Of a DNA stretch of 64,000 bases, positions 18,707 through 28,237 are shown piece after piece. The notes beneath the pieces were generated by a model. That model ran no database searches and was not told the DNA's origin. It worked only from the letters and a program-made list of their open reading frames with translations. The stretch comes from Pseudomonas sp. MM211 (GTDB lineage Bacteria; Pseudomonadota; Gammaproteobacteria; Pseudomonadales; Pseudomonadaceae): NCBI RefSeq assembly GCF_020386635.1, contig NZ_CP081942.1, positions 1,178,001-1,242,000 of the forward strand, read 5' to 3'. A program made the translations under genes and the position numbers. Position 1 is the first letter of the stretch, and each line of letters opens with the position of its first letter.

Positions 18707-20191
18707 ATGTACCTCGGCATCGATTGCGGCACCCAGGGTACCAAGGCGCTGGTGCTGGATATCCACAGTGGCCGGGTGCTTGGCGAGGGCAGCGCGGCGC
18801 ACCAACTGATCAGCGGCGCCAACGGGCGCCGCGAGCAGGAGCCGGCCGATTGGCTGCAGGCCTTCGAGCTGGCCACCGCGCGGGCGTTGCAGCAGGCCGG
18901 TGTGTCCGGTCGCGAGATCCTCGGCATTGGCGTCTCCGGGCAGCAGCATGGCCTGGTGCTGCTCGATGCCAAGGGCGAGGTGCTGCGCCCGGCCAAGCTG
19001 TGGTGCGACACCGAATCGGCGCCCGAAAACGCTCATCTGCTGGACTTTCTAGGCGGTGACAACGGTGCGCTCGAGCGTCTTGGCCTGGCTATCGCGCCGG
19101 GCTACACGGTGTCGAAACTGCTGTGCACCCGTGATCACCATCCTGAAGTGTTCGCCCGTATCGCCCACATCCTGCTGCCCCATGATTACCTCAATTACTG
19201 GCTGACCGGACGTTTCTGCGCCGAGTACGGCGATGCCTCGGGCAGCGGTTATTTCAACGTGCGCAACCGTGCCTGGGATAGCGAACTGCTCGAGCTGATC
19301 GATCCGAGCGGCGCGCTGGTGCGGGCCTTGCCGGAGTTGATCGAATCGCATCGCTGCGTCGGCCCGATTCGCCCGCAGATCGCCGAGCGCCTTGGCCTCA
19401 ACCCCAGGGCGCTGGTGGCCAGCGGCGGTGGCGACAACATGATGGGCGCCATCGGCACAGGCAATATCGCCCCTGGCGCCATCACCATGAGCCTCGGCAC
19501 ATCCGGCACGGTATACGCCTACGCCGATCAGCCGCGGGTCAGCCCGCATCCGCAGGTGGCGACTTTTTGTTCGTCATCCGGTGGCTGGCTGCCGTTGATC
19601 TGCACCATGAACCTGACCAACGCCAGCGGTGCGATTCGTGAATTGCTGGGGCTGGATATCGAGGCCTTCGGCGCGCTGGTCGGCGAAGCGCCCATTGGCG
19701 CCGGTGGCGTGCTGATGCTGCCATTTCTCAACGGTGAACGGGTGCCGGCGCTACCGCGTGCCAGCGGCAGCCTGCATGGCCTGACGACTGACAATCTGAC
19801 CCGCGCCAATCTCTGTCGCGCGGTGGTGGAAGGCACTACCTTCGGCTTGCGCTACGGTCTCGACCTGCTGCGCGACAGCGGCATCCGCAGCGATGCCATC
19901 CGCCTGATCGGTGGCGGCGCGAAGAGCACCACATGGCGGCAGATCGTCGCCGATATCATGGGCGCGCCGGTGGCCTGCCCGCAGCATACCGAAGCGGCTG
20001 CCCTTGGTGCGGCGATCCAGGCGGCCTGGTGCGCGAGCCATGACAACGGCGAGGCGCTGAGCCTGGATGACCTGTGCGAGCGCTGCGTGACCCTGGATGA
20101 AACCCGCAGCGCACAACCCGACGCGCTGCGCAGTCGGGCTTACGAGGGCGTCTATCAACGCTACCGTGAGCAGGTGCGACAGCTGCAATGA
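18707..20191 (+). CDS. mtlY: xylulokinase of the mannitol/arabitol operon
   Basis: 494 residues, FGGY kinase. N-terminal phosphate loop YLGIDCGTQGTKALVLD and the C-terminal FGGY segment with RLIGGGAKSTTWRQIVADI are visible. It phosphorylates D-xylulose, the product of arabitol oxidation by MtlD, to xylulose-5-phosphate, which enters the pentose phosphate pathway. It begins three bases after the mtlD stop. Length fits the family (480-500). Confidence 0.93.
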   Translation: MYLGIDCGTQGTKALVLDIHSGRVLGEGSAAHQLISGANGRREQEPADWLQAFELATARALQQAGVSGREILGIGVSGQQHGLVLLDAKGEVLRPAKLWCDTESAPENAHLLDFLGGDNGALERLGLAIAPGYTVSKLLCTRDHHPEVFARIAHILLPHDYLNYWLTGRFCAEYGDASGSGYFNVRNRAWDSELLELIDPSGALVRALPELIESHRCVGPIRPQIAERLGLNPRALVASGGGDNMMGAIGTGNIAPGAITMSLGTSGTVYAYADQPRVSPHPQVATFCSSSGGWLPLICTMNLTNASGAIRELLGLDIEAFGALVGEAPIGAGGVLMLPFLNGERVPALPRASGSLHGLTTDNLTRANLCRAVVEGTTFGLRYGLDLLRDSGIRSDAIRLIGGGAKSTTWRQIVADIMGAPVACPQHTEAAALGAAIQAAWCASHDNGEALSLDDLCERCVTLDETRSAQPDALRSRAYEGVYQRYREQVRQLQ

Positions 20192-20261
20192 ATCCATTCC
20201 GGCGGCCCTTCGCCGTCGGCTCTTCCCTGCGCGAGCGCGCCTTCTGTGATGCGGAGACTCC

Positions 20262-21224
20262 ATGTACCTGGTATGCGGCGAAGCCCTGTTCGATTTCTTC
20301 TGCAACCCTGGCGAGCGCAGCAGCGAGCTGAATTTCCAGGCCCTGGCCGGTGGTTCGCCGTTCAACGTAGCGGTCGGCCTGCGCCGGCTGGGCGTGGAGT
20401 CAGCCCTGTTCGGCGGTATTTCCAGCGATTACCTCGGTCAGCGTCTACGCAAGGTGCTGGAGGAGGAGGGCGTGAGCGATCGTTACCTGATCGCCAGCGA
20501 GGCGCCGACCACCATGGCCATGGTCGCGCTGGATGCCAAGGGCTCGCCGCAGTACATGTTTCGCGGCGAGGGTTGCGCGGATCGACAGTTGCTCCCCGAG
20601 CATCTGCCCGCTCTGGACGAGCAGGTCACCGGCCTGCACGTTGGCTCCTATTCGCTGGTCGTACCGCCGGTTGGCGACACCCTGCTGGCGCTGGTCGAGC
20701 GCGAAAGCCAACGCCGGCTGATCACCCTGGATCCCAACGTACGTCTCAATCCTGCACCGGATATCGAGCGCTGGCGCCAGCGAATTGAATCTTTTGCCGC
20801 CCACGCGCATCTGATCAAGGTCAGCGAGGAAGACCTGGAGCTGCTCTATCCCGGTATCGAGCCGCTGACGAGCATCGAGCGCTGGTTGGCCCAGCGTTGC
20901 CAGGTGGTGTTTCTGACCCGTGGCAGCGAAGGGGCGAGCGTGTTCAGCCGGCAGCATGGGCACTGGTCAGTGCCGGCGCGCCAGGTGGTCACGCGTGACA
21001 CGGTGGGAGCGGGGGATACCTTCCAGGCGGCGATCATTGCTTACCTGGTGCAGCATGGGCTGGACAGCCCGACTGCCCTTGCTGCGTTGTCTCGTGAGAG
21101 GCTCGATGCGATGCTTGATTTTGCGGTGCAGGCCGCGGCGTTGACCTGTTCACGGGTTGGCCCGCAGTTGCCGTATCGCCATGAACTGGAGCGTTATCAG
21201 GCCGTTGAGGGACACCAGGCGTAG
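20262..21224 (+). CDS. mtlZ: fructokinase
   Basis: 320 residues, PfkB/ribokinase family. The signature GAGDTF with its catalytic Asp is seen in RDTVGAGDTFQAAI (about residue 250), and an N-terminal GGSPFNVAVGLRRLG matches the sugar-binding lid region. It converts the fructose made by MtlD to fructose-6-phosphate. It sits 70 bp behind mtlY, the last catabolic gene of the mtl set. Confidence 0.92.
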   Translation: MYLVCGEALFDFFCNPGERSSELNFQALAGGSPFNVAVGLRRLGVESALFGGISSDYLGQRLRKVLEEEGVSDRYLIASEAPTTMAMVALDAKGSPQYMFRGEGCADRQLLPEHLPALDEQVTGLHVGSYSLVVPPVGDTLLALVERESQRRLITLDPNVRLNPAPDIERWRQRIESFAAHAHLIKVSEEDLELLYPGIEPLTSIERWLAQRCQVVFLTRGSEGASVFSRQHGHWSVPARQVVTRDTVGAGDTFQAAIIAYLVQHGLDSPTALAALSRERLDAMLDFAVQAAALTCSRVGPQLPYRHELERYQAVEGHQA

Positions 21225-21325
21225 TCGGCAATTTTCAGCGCAGTATTTTGCCAACGCCGGATACCCATGCGGCATGTAATTGAATTCGCGAGGTCAGCCT
21301 GGCTGACCCGAACCAAGGAGTCTTC

Positions 21326-22990
21326 ATGCCGTACCTTTCATCATCGCTGGATGTCACGCAATTGCCGAGCTGGCAGGCCCTGGTCGCCCATCGTGAGCGC
21401 CTCGCCGGTTTCAGCATGCGCCAGGCCTTCGCCGCGGATGCGCAGCGCTTCGAAACCTTCAGCCTGAGCGGCTGCGGGCTGTTTCTGGATTACTCGAAGA
21501 ACCTGATCAATACCGAGACCCGCGAGCTGCTGGTCAATCTGGCCCGTGAAGTGGGGCTGGAGCGGGGCATTCGCGCGCTGTTCGACGGCGAGCTGCTGAA
21601 CAACACCGAGAAGCGCCCGGCGCTGCATACCGCGCTGCGTCGCCCATTGGGTGACAAGGTGCAGGTCGATGGCGTCGACATCATCCCCGAGGTGCAGCGC
21701 GTGCTGCAGCAGATGACCGAGCTGGTCGGGCGCATCCACGATGGCTTGTGGCGCGGTTACACCGAGAAGCCCATCACCGACGTGGTGAACATCGGCATCG
21801 GTGGCTCCTTCCTCGGCCCGCAACTGGTCTCCGAGGCGCTGCTGCCCTTCGCCCAGCGCGGTGTGCGCTGCCACTACCTGGCCAATATCGACGGTAGCGA
21901 ATTCCACGAACTGTCCGCCAAGCTGCGCGCCGAGACCACGCTGTTCATCGTCTCGTCGAAGTCCTTCGGCACCCTGGAAACCCTCAAGAACGCCCAGGCC
22001 GCTCGCGGCTGGTACCTGGCTCAGGGTGGCTCCGAGGCCGAGCTGTATCGTCACTTCATCGCCGTGTCGAGCAACCGCGAAGCGGCGGTGGGCTTCGGCA
22101 TTCGTGAAGAGAACATCTTCCCGATGTGGGACTGGGTTGGCGGGCGCTACTCGCTGTGGTCGGCCATCGGTCTGCCGATCGCGCTGTCCATCGGCATGTC
22201 CAACTTCAAGGAGCTGTTGTCCGGTGCCTATCGCATGGACGAGCACTTCCAGACCGCGCCGTTCGAAGAGAACATGCCGGTGCTGCTGGCCCTGCTCGGC
22301 GTCTGGTACGGCAACTTCTGGAACGCCCAAAGCCATGCCATCCTGCCGTACGACCACTACCTGCGAAACATCACCAAGCACCTGCAGCAGCTCGACATGG
22401 AGTCCAACGGCAAGAGCGTGCGCAAGGATGGCGAGCCGGTCACCACCGCCACCGGGCCGGTGATCTGGGGCGGCGTTGGCTGTAACGGTCAGCACGCCTA
22501 CCACCAGTTGCTGCACCAGGGCACTCAGTTGATTCCGGCGGATTTCATCGTGCCGGTGAGCAGCTACAACCCGGTCGCCGACCACCAGCAGTGGCTGTAC
22601 GCCAACTGCCTGTCGCAGAGCCAGGCACTGATGCTCGGCAAGTCTCGCGAGGAAGCCGAGGAAGAGCTGCGCGCCAAGGGTGTGAACGAGGAAGAAGTGC
22701 AGCGCCTGGCGCCGCACAAGGTGATCCCTGGCAACCGTCCGAGCAACACCCTGGTCATGGAACGCGTCAGCCCAAGGCGCCTGGGCGCGCTGATCGCCAT
22801 GTACGAGCACAAGGTGTTCGTGCAGAGCGTTATCTGGGGCAACAACGCCTTCGACCAGTGGGGCGTGGAGCTGGGCAAGGATCTTGGCAAGGGCGTTTAT
22901 TCGCGCATGGTCGGCAGCGAAGAAGCGCGTGCGGAAGACGGCTCCACCCAGGGCCTGATCGACTTCTTCCGCGGTCGTCACCGCGGTTGA
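21326..22990 (+). CDS. pgi: glucose-6-phosphate isomerase
   Basis: 554 residues, normal size. Family signatures are visible: [32 protein letters not shown] and [16 protein letters not shown]. It interconverts fructose-6-P and glucose-6-P. AAGGAG lies 6 bases before the ATG. The gene follows mtlZ by 101 bp on the same strand; the placement makes sense because pseudomonads generally lack 6-phosphofructokinase and must send fructose-6-P back to glucose-6-P for the Entner-Doudoroff pathway. A hairpin right after the stop marks the likely end of the transcript. Confidence 0.96.
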   Translation: MPYLSSSLDVTQLPSWQALVAHRERLAGFSMRQAFAADAQRFETFSLSGCGLFLDYSKNLINTETRELLVNLAREVGLERGIRALFDGELLNNTEKRPALHTALRRPLGDKVQVDGVDIIPEVQRVLQQMTELVGRIHDGLWRGYTEKPITDVVNIGIGGSFLGPQLVSEALLPFAQRGVRCHYLANIDGSEFHELSAKLRAETTLFIVSSKSFGTLETLKNAQAARGWYLAQGGSEAELYRHFIAVSSNREAAVGFGIREENIFPMWDWVGGRYSLWSAIGLPIALSIGMSNFKELLSGAYRMDEHFQTAPFEENMPVLLALLGVWYGNFWNAQSHAILPYDHYLRNITKHLQQLDMESNGKSVRKDGEPVTTATGPVIWGGVGCNGQHAYHQLLHQGTQLIPADFIVPVSSYNPVADHQQWLYANCLSQSQALMLGKSREEAEEELRAKGVNEEEVQRLAPHKVIPGNRPSNTLVMERVSPRRLGALIAMYEHKVFVQSVIWGNNAFDQWGVELGKDLGKGVYSRMVGSEEARAEDGSTQGLIDFFRGRHRG

Positions 22991-23401
22991 TTGTTCCGCA
23001 GTAGCTTTGCCTGGAGCGGCTTTTGCGCAGCCATATGCGCAAAAGCCGCCCGGCATTTCTCCCTTTGATCAGTGTTTTGCCTGGCCGTGCGTGGCCGGCC
23101 TTGCTCTGCTCATCCATGACTTTTCTGATCAAAGGCCGCTCGGTGTAACACTGCGGACATCTGCACGCTTTTACATGGGATAGGTTTAAGGCCCGTGCTA
23201 GAGCAGTTGGTGGTAGAGCGAGGGTAAGCCCGGCTCAGTGGCATGCAGTTACATATCGCCAACCAATTTGAGTCGCTTTTCTTGCGATTAAGGTTGGTTT
23301 AAGCCTTCATGGGTAACTTCGGTTTCAATGTGACTGATTGGTCATGTTGCAAACTGCCATCAGATGGCAAGTCAATATCACGACTGAAACCAGGAGGCAC
23401 C
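22991..23401. other. 411-bp gap: inverted repeats, no gene
   Basis: Between pgi and carbonic anhydrase copy 2 no coding frame is convincing. It holds the pgi hairpin, a perfect 11-bp inverted repeat CCTTTGATCAG / CTGATCAAAGG (23062-23072 and 23125-23135, 52 bases apart), and a further possible hairpin whose outer arms CCAACC (23259) and GGTTGG (23292) enclose TCGC-TTTTCT-TGCGA. The region is more AT-rich than its neighbours near 23150-23400 and could carry the carbonic anhydrase promoter or a small RNA. Confidence 0.5.
23016..23049 (+). terminator. hairpin after pgi
   Basis: A perfect 14-bp stem GCGGCTTTTGCGCA / TGCGCAAAAGCCGC with loop GCCATA begins 26 bases after the pgi stop. The following tract is only CATTTCT, so this is a strong hairpin with a weak U tract. 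Confidence 0.7.
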
Positions 23402-24133
23402 ATGAGCGAGCGCATTCGTTCCATCCGATCCGCCACACCCCCGGCAGCCGGCAAGCAGACCGCGGAAGATGCCCTGCAGACCCTGCTTGATGGCTTTCAG
23501 CGTTTCCGCACCGAAGTCTTTCCCGAGCAGCGCGAACTGTTCAGCAAGCTGGCCCGCCAGCAGAGCCCGCAGGCCATGTTCATCACCTGCGCGGACTCGC
23601 GCATCGTTCCCGAACTGATTACCCAGAGCGACCCTGGCTCGCTGTTCGTGACCCGCAACGTCGGCAACGTGGTACCGCCGTACGGGCAGATGAACGGGGG
23701 CGTATCCACCGCCATCGAGTACGCGGTAATGGGCCTGGGCGTCCAGCACATCATCATCTGCGGGCATTCCGATTGCGGCGCCATGAAAGCGGTGCTGGCG
23801 CCTGACACCATCGAGCGCATGCCGACGGTGAAGGCCTGGCTGCGCCACGCCGAGGTCGCCAAGACCGTGGTGGCCGACAACTGCGGCTGCGCCGATCACT
23901 CTACGCTCGGCGTGCTCACCGAAGAGAACGTGGTGGCCCAGCTTGACCACCTGCGCACGCACCCGTCGGTAGCGGCGCGCCTGGCCAGCGGTCAGCTGTT
24001 CATCCATGGCTGGGTCTACGACATCGAGAACTGCACCATCAAGGCCTATGACGCCGAGCGCGGCGAGTTCCTGCCTCTCGATGGCGAAACCGCTCCCAAC
24101 GCCAGCCCGCGGGCGCGTTACCTGGCTTCCTAG
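23402..24133 (+). CDS. beta-carbonic anhydrase (copy 2)
   Basis: 243 residues. Same zinc motifs as copy 1 (CADSR; GHSDCG). An AGGAGGC ribosome site a few bases before this ATG decides the start, although the frame is open about 90 bases further up. The next gene is a SulP transporter on the same strand; the pair carbonic anhydrase plus SulP is also found in P. aeruginosa (PA0102-PA0103), and similar pairs elsewhere act in bicarbonate supply. That makes this copy, not copy 1, the likely positional orthologue. Confidence 0.93.
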   Translation: MSERIRSIRSATPPAAGKQTAEDALQTLLDGFQRFRTEVFPEQRELFSKLARQQSPQAMFITCADSRIVPELITQSDPGSLFVTRNVGNVVPPYGQMNGGVSTAIEYAVMGLGVQHIIICGHSDCGAMKAVLAPDTIERMPTVKAWLRHAEVAKTVVADNCGCADHSTLGVLTEENVVAQLDHLRTHPSVAARLASGQLFIHGWVYDIENCTIKAYDAERGEFLPLDGETAPNASPRARYLAS

Positions 24134-24333
24134 CCGACCCCGACAGGACGTCGCCCGGTGGCCATGAATCGACCCGTGGGTTAACCCCGCCAACAATCGA
24201 CAGCCGTGTTCGGGTCTGCTCCGTCGTTTCATGACGGTGACAGACCCTTGGGTTTTGACTGCCTACCTGCCAGACGGCGAGCGTTGCTTGTCGTCGTGAC
24301 CTTTCGTGCGCCGTACCCGCAGGAGACCGCACC

Positions 24334-25863
24334 ATGACCCTAGCTTCTTTCAAATCCGCGCTACCCCGTGATGCCCTGGCATCGATCGTGGTATTTCTCG
24401 TTGCCCTGCCGCTGTGCATGGGTATTGCCATCGCGTCTGGCATGCCGCCGGCCAAAGGCCTGATCACCGGGATCATCGGTGGCCTGGTAGTCGGCTGGCT
24501 GGCCGGTTCGCCGCTGCAGGTCAGCGGCCCGGCTGCCGGCCTCGCCGTGCTGGTGTTCGAATTGGTACGCACCCACGGCCTGGCCATGCTCGGGCCGATT
24601 CTGCTGCTCGCTGGTCTGCTGCAACTGATCGCCGGGCGCCTGCGACTGGGCTGCTGGTTTCGCGTCACGGCACCTGCCGTGGTGTACGGCATGCTCGCCG
24701 GTATCGGCATCCTGATCATACTTTCGCAGCTGCACGTGATGTTCGACGTGAAACCCCAGGCGTCCGGCCTGGACAACCTGCTGGCCTTCCCCGACACGGT
24801 GCGCCAGGCGATTCCCGGCCTTGGCGGCGGCAGCGCCATGGCGGCAGCCCTGCTGGGTTTCGGCACCATCGCCTGCATGTTCCTGTGGGACAAGCTGCGC
24901 CCCAACAGCCTGCGTTTTCTGCCCGGCGCATTGCTGGGTGTGGCGTCGATGACGCTGATCAGCCTGTGGATGAACCTGGGTGTGGCGCGGGTCGAAGTGC
25001 CGGCCACGCTGAGCGATGCCATCGACTGGGTAAAACCCGCCGATCTGCTCAACCTCGCCAACCCGCACATCCTGCTCGCCGCAGTCGTGGTGGCCTTCAT
25101 CGCCAGTGCGGAAACCCTGTTGTCGGCGGCGGCGGTGGATCGCATGCACAGTGGCGCGCGTTCCAATATGGATCGTGAGCTGTCCGCTCAGGGCATCGGC
25201 AACATGCTCTGCGGTGCGCTCGGTGCCTTGCCGATGACCGGGGTGATCGTGCGCAGTTCGGCCAACGTGCAGGCCGGCGCGCGCACCCGCATGTCGGCCA
25301 TTCTGCACGGTGCCTGGTTGCTGGCCTTCGTGATGCTGTTGCCCGGCGTGCTGCAGAGCATCCCCATCGCGTCGCTCGGCGGGGTACTGGTGTACACCGG
25401 CTTCAAACTGGTCGACATCAAGGCGATCCGTAGCCTTGGCCGCTATGGGCGTGCGCCGGTACTTATCTACGCGGCCACTGCCATCGGCATCGTCGCAGTC
25501 GACCTGCTCACTGGTGTGTTGATCGGCTTCGCGCTGACCCTGGTCAAACTGGCCGGCAAGGCTTCGCGCCTGAAGGTCAACCTCAACCAACTCGGCCCAG
25601 ATGAAGCGGAACTGCGCCTTATCGGCTCCGCCACCTTCCTCAAGGTGCCGCACCTGGCCAGCGTGCTGGAAGGCATTGCACCAACCACTCGTCTGCATGT
25701 GCCGCTCGACAAGCTTAGCTACGTCGATCATGCCTGCATGGAGTTGCTCGACGACTGGGGCCGCGCGGCAGAACAGCAGGGCGGTGCGCTGCTGATCGAG
25801 CGCCACGGCCTCAACCGACGGCTGGAAGGCCGCACGCTGAGCATGCGTCGCGCGGTGGCCTGA
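24334..25863 (+). CDS. SulP family anion transporter
   Basis: 509 residues. Ten or more membrane helices from residue 15 to about 410 (LASIVVFLVALPLCMGIAI; GLITGIIGGLVVGWLAG), followed by a cytoplasmic ~90-residue STAS-like domain (LRLIGSATFLKVPHLASVLE; LHVPLDKLSYVDHACMELLDDW in part). SulP proteins carry sulfate, bicarbonate or other anions. The neighbouring carbonic anhydrase favours bicarbonate (inference). A good GGAG ribosome site lies before the ATG. It is 200 bp downstream of copy 2 of the carbonic anhydrase. Confidence 0.9.
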   Translation: MTLASFKSALPRDALASIVVFLVALPLCMGIAIASGMPPAKGLITGIIGGLVVGWLAGSPLQVSGPAAGLAVLVFELVRTHGLAMLGPILLLAGLLQLIAGRLRLGCWFRVTAPAVVYGMLAGIGILIILSQLHVMFDVKPQASGLDNLLAFPDTVRQAIPGLGGGSAMAAALLGFGTIACMFLWDKLRPNSLRFLPGALLGVASMTLISLWMNLGVARVEVPATLSDAIDWVKPADLLNLANPHILLAAVVVAFIASAETLLSAAAVDRMHSGARSNMDRELSAQGIGNMLCGALGALPMTGVIVRSSANVQAGARTRMSAILHGAWLLAFVMLLPGVLQSIPIASLGGVLVYTGFKLVDIKAIRSLGRYGRAPVLIYAATAIGIVAVDLLTGVLIGFALTLVKLAGKASRLKVNLNQLGPDEAELRLIGSATFLKVPHLASVLEGIAPTTRLHVPLDKLSYVDHACMELLDDWGRAAEQQGGALLIERHGLNRRLEGRTLSMRRAVA

Positions 25864-25917
25864 TAGCCCGGGGGCTTCAGCTGCAGAGTGTGCAGCGTGG
25901 AGCCCGCCCGTTTCATA

Positions 25918-25942
25918 CGCGCCTGTTGCAATGGCAGGCGCG
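25918..25942 (+). terminator. hairpin after SulP gene
   Basis: An 8-bp stem CGCGCCTG / CAGGCGCG with a 9-base loop, 55 bases after the stop. No T run follows directly (ACTCTCTTC), so termination is only possible. Confidence 0.4.
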
Positions 25943-26131
25943 ACTCTCTTCACCGTGACAGCTGGCCGCATGCGCCAATGCGACCTTGGCGCTCAGTATC
26001 TGGTACCTTTTCCCGCTGTTCATCGCCTACCGGCTGATCTCATCTGCCTGGCCGACGTGTCATCTGCGTGTCGATCGGGGTCATCTGGCCAGACTGGGCG
26101 ATCACCTTTCACTCAGACCATCGTGGCCGCC

Positions 26132-26764
26132 ATGACCCGAAAGCAAATCACCGTATTCGTCCTGATCGCCATCACCGCTCTGGTGCTCGGCCTCGCCATC
26201 AATCAGGTGCTCAGCAGCAAGTCGAGGAACAATCCCGCCGCGCTGCTCGACGCCGGCATCGTGATGCTGCCGCAACAACGCCAGGTGCCGGCGCTGGACT
26301 TCGTCGATCAGGATGGCCAGACCTTCTCCACCGGCCAGCTCAAGGATCAGTGGAGTCTGCTGTTCTTCGGTTACACCTTCTGCCCGGACATCTGCCCGGC
26401 GACGCTGGCCCAGCTGCGCCAACTGCGTTCGGAAATCCCGGAGGAGGCCTGGAACAATCTGCGCATCGTGCTGGTGACCGTCGACCCGAATCGCGACACG
26501 CCGGAGCAGATGAAAAAGTACCTGGGCTATTTCGACGCCGGTTACATGGGCTTGACCGGCGAGCCGGACACCATCCAGAAACTGGCCAACGCGGTGAGCA
26601 TTCCCTATATCCCCGCTGACACCAGCAAGGAAAACTACCTCGTCGACCACAGCGGCAATCTCGCCGTCATCGGCCCGGACGGCACCCAGCGCGGCTTCAT
26701 TCGTGCGCCCATCAATGTCGAAAAACTGGCCGCACAGTTGCCGGGATTGATCCGCAAAGACTGA
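26132..26764 (+). CDS. SCO1/SenC family copper protein
   Basis: 210 residues. One N-terminal membrane helix (residues ~7-24) anchors a periplasmic thioredoxin-fold domain. The copper-binding CxxxC is seen as FCPDICPAT and the partner His in YLVDHSGN. Such proteins deliver copper to, or reduce cysteines of, cytochrome c oxidase CuA sites. No oxidase genes are in the window, so its partner is elsewhere. The start at 26132 is chosen because it places the membrane anchor at the N-terminus; the frame is open further upstream. Confidence 0.9.
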   Translation: MTRKQITVFVLIAITALVLGLAINQVLSSKSRNNPAALLDAGIVMLPQQRQVPALDFVDQDGQTFSTGQLKDQWSLLFFGYTFCPDICPATLAQLRQLRSEIPEEAWNNLRIVLVTVDPNRDTPEQMKKYLGYFDAGYMGLTGEPDTIQKLANAVSIPYIPADTSKENYLVDHSGNLAVIGPDGTQRGFIRAPINVEKLAAQLPGLIRKD

Positions 26765-26767
26765 AAG

Positions 26768-26793
26768 AATGGGGCCTGTACGGCCCCATTTTT
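26768..26793. terminator. bidirectional terminator
   Basis: Stem AATGGGGCC / GGCCCCATT with a 5-base loop, followed by TTTC on the plus strand, between the convergent SCO and VOC genes. It overlaps the last base of the VOC stop codon. Confidence 0.85.
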
Positions 26794-27218
26794 CATTTCG
26801 CGAACAGTTGGCTCATATCCTTGAACGCCTTGAACTCCAGTGCGTTGCCGCACGGGTCGAGGAGGAACATGGTGGCCTGTTCGCCCACCTGGCCCTTGAA
26901 GCGCACGTAGGGTTCGATCACGAACGCCGTCTCGCGCTCCTGCAGGCGCTGCGCCAAGGCCTCCCACACCGGCCAGTCGAGAATCACGCCGAAGTGCGGC
27001 ACCGGCACGTCGTGGCCGTCTACCGGGTTGCTGACGGCCGATTCCTGGTACGCCATCTTCGGCGCTTCGTGGATCACCAACTGGTGACCGAAGAAATCGA
27101 AATCCACCCAGTGGTCGCTGCTGCGGCCTTCGGCGCAGCCAAAGACGTCGCCATAGAAATGTCTGGCGGCTGCCAGGTCGTAGACCGGAATGGCCAAGTG
27201 AAACGGGGACAATGCCAT
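26793..27218 (-). CDS. VOC/glyoxalase-fold protein
   Basis: 141 residues, a single VOC domain with paired beta-alpha-beta-beta-beta modules: [22 protein letters not shown] at the start and [14 protein letters not shown] near the end. Likely metal ligands are the His of FHLAIP, the His in VPHFGV and the Glu of ALEFK, the usual pattern. The start is the ATG with TAGGAGCC seven bases upstream. Substrate unknown; such proteins include dioxygenases, isomerases and resistance proteins. Divergent from the LysR gene 97 bp away, which may regulate it. Confidence 0.85.
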   Translation of the reverse strand: MALSPFHLAIPVYDLAAARHFYGDVFGCAEGRSSDHWVDFDFFGHQLVIHEAPKMAYQESAVSNPVDGHDVPVPHFGVILDWPVWEALAQRLQERETAFVIEPYVRFKGQVGEQATMFLLDPCGNALEFKAFKDMSQLFAK

Positions 27219-27314
27219 GATCAGGCTCCTAAGGTCGGTGCCAGTCGATTTTAGATGCAAGAATTTTGATTAAAAGCGAATATTCTTGCCGCCCAGCTCA
27301 AATGAAATCGATCA

Positions 27315-28178
27315 ATGCTCCGCGAATTGAAAACCTTCATCGCCGTCGCCCGCTATGGCACCTTCGCCGCCGCCGGTTTGCGTGTGGGCCTCACCCAGTC
27401 CGCCGTGAGCGCGCAGATGCGCGTGCTGGAGCAGAGCCTGGGCGTGCGTCTGTTTGATCGTAGCGGGCGCAGCGCCGTGCTGAGTGCGGGCGGGCGCCAT
27501 GCGCTGCCGCTGGCCGAGCAGATCCTTGGCCTGTATACGCAGATGGCCCTGCCGACCGCATTGGCGGAATGGCAGGGTGAATTGAAGATCGGCGCCATCG
27601 CCAGCGTGCAGACCGGGTTGTTGCCCGAAGCCCTGGTGCGGTTTCGCACCCAGGCCTCGCAGGTGGAGTTGAAGCTGGTTCCCGGGGTTTCTCTCGACCT
27701 GCTGGGTCAGGTGGATGCCGGCGAACTGGATCTGGCCGTGCTGATCCGCCCGCCGTTCGAATTGCCCAAGGAGCTGCTGCAGGTAGAACTGGTACGCGAG
27801 CCTTTCGTGTTGATCGCGCCGCCCGAGTTGCCTGGAGATGACCCGCTGCAACTACTGCGCGAGCAGCCCTTCGTGCGCTACGACCGGCGCTCATTCGGCG
27901 GTCGCCAGGTTGAACGATTTCTGCGCGAGCAACGCCTGACGCCTCGCGAGGCGCTGGAGCTGGATGAACTGGAAGCCATCGTGCGCATGGTCGAGTGCGG
28001 CCTGGGCGTTTCCCTGATCCCCCGCGCCGGGCTCTGGTGCCAGCGACCCACAACATTGCGCGTGCTGGAGCTGGGCGAGCTAACTTTCCATCGTGAGCTG
28101 GTGGCGATCTTGCGCCGGGCACAGCGCCAGCCGGCACTGGACTGGCTGCTGCAGTGCCTTGGCAGAAATGATAATTGA
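27315..28178 (+). CDS. LysR-family regulator
   Basis: 287 residues. N-terminal winged helix-turn-helix (LKTFIAVARYGTFAAAGLRV, then LTQSAVSAQMRVLEQSLGVRL) and a C-terminal effector-binding domain (LKIGAIASVQTGLLPEAL; GELDLAVLIRPPF). It is divergent from the VOC gene, the common layout for a LysR protein and its target. Its stop codon lies inside the Fur-like box of the hemophore operon, so the two transcription units abut. Effector unknown. Confidence 0.9.
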   Translation: MLRELKTFIAVARYGTFAAAGLRVGLTQSAVSAQMRVLEQSLGVRLFDRSGRSAVLSAGGRHALPLAEQILGLYTQMALPTALAEWQGELKIGAIASVQTGLLPEALVRFRTQASQVELKLVPGVSLDLLGQVDAGELDLAVLIRPPFELPKELLQVELVREPFVLIAPPELPGDDPLQLLREQPFVRYDRRSFGGRQVERFLREQRLTPREALELDELEAIVRMVECGLGVSLIPRAGLWCQRPTTLRVLELGELTFHRELVAILRRAQRQPALDWLLQCLGRNDN

Positions 28179-28190
28179 AAACTATTCTCA
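28169..28190 (+). promoter_or_regulatory. Fur-like box before hasI
   Basis: TGATAATTGAAAACTATTCTCA contains a 7-1-7 Fur-type pattern (TGAAAAC-T-ATTCTCA) overlapped by a second half-site TGATAAT. It lies 48 bases before the hasI start codon, where iron-dependent repression of the sigma factor is expected. Confidence 0.7.
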
Positions 28191-28237
28191 TCCGCCGGTA
28201 AGATGCTGCTCCTTCCCGCTCAGGTCAGGTATGACGA

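Noticed and set aside
17255..19036. 593-codon open frame on the minus strand over mtlD and mtlY
   Set aside because: Shadow of high-GC coding sequence; mtlD with its exact Lys295/Asn300/His303 is the real gene, and the antisense product has no recognisable domain.
21341..23056. 571-codon minus-strand frame over pgi
   Set aside because: Same cause; pgi has all family signatures and a good ribosome site.
24361..25971. 536-codon minus-strand frame over the SulP gene
   Set aside because: His/Gln/Arg-rich translation with no membrane helices; the plus strand shows a clean SulP protein.
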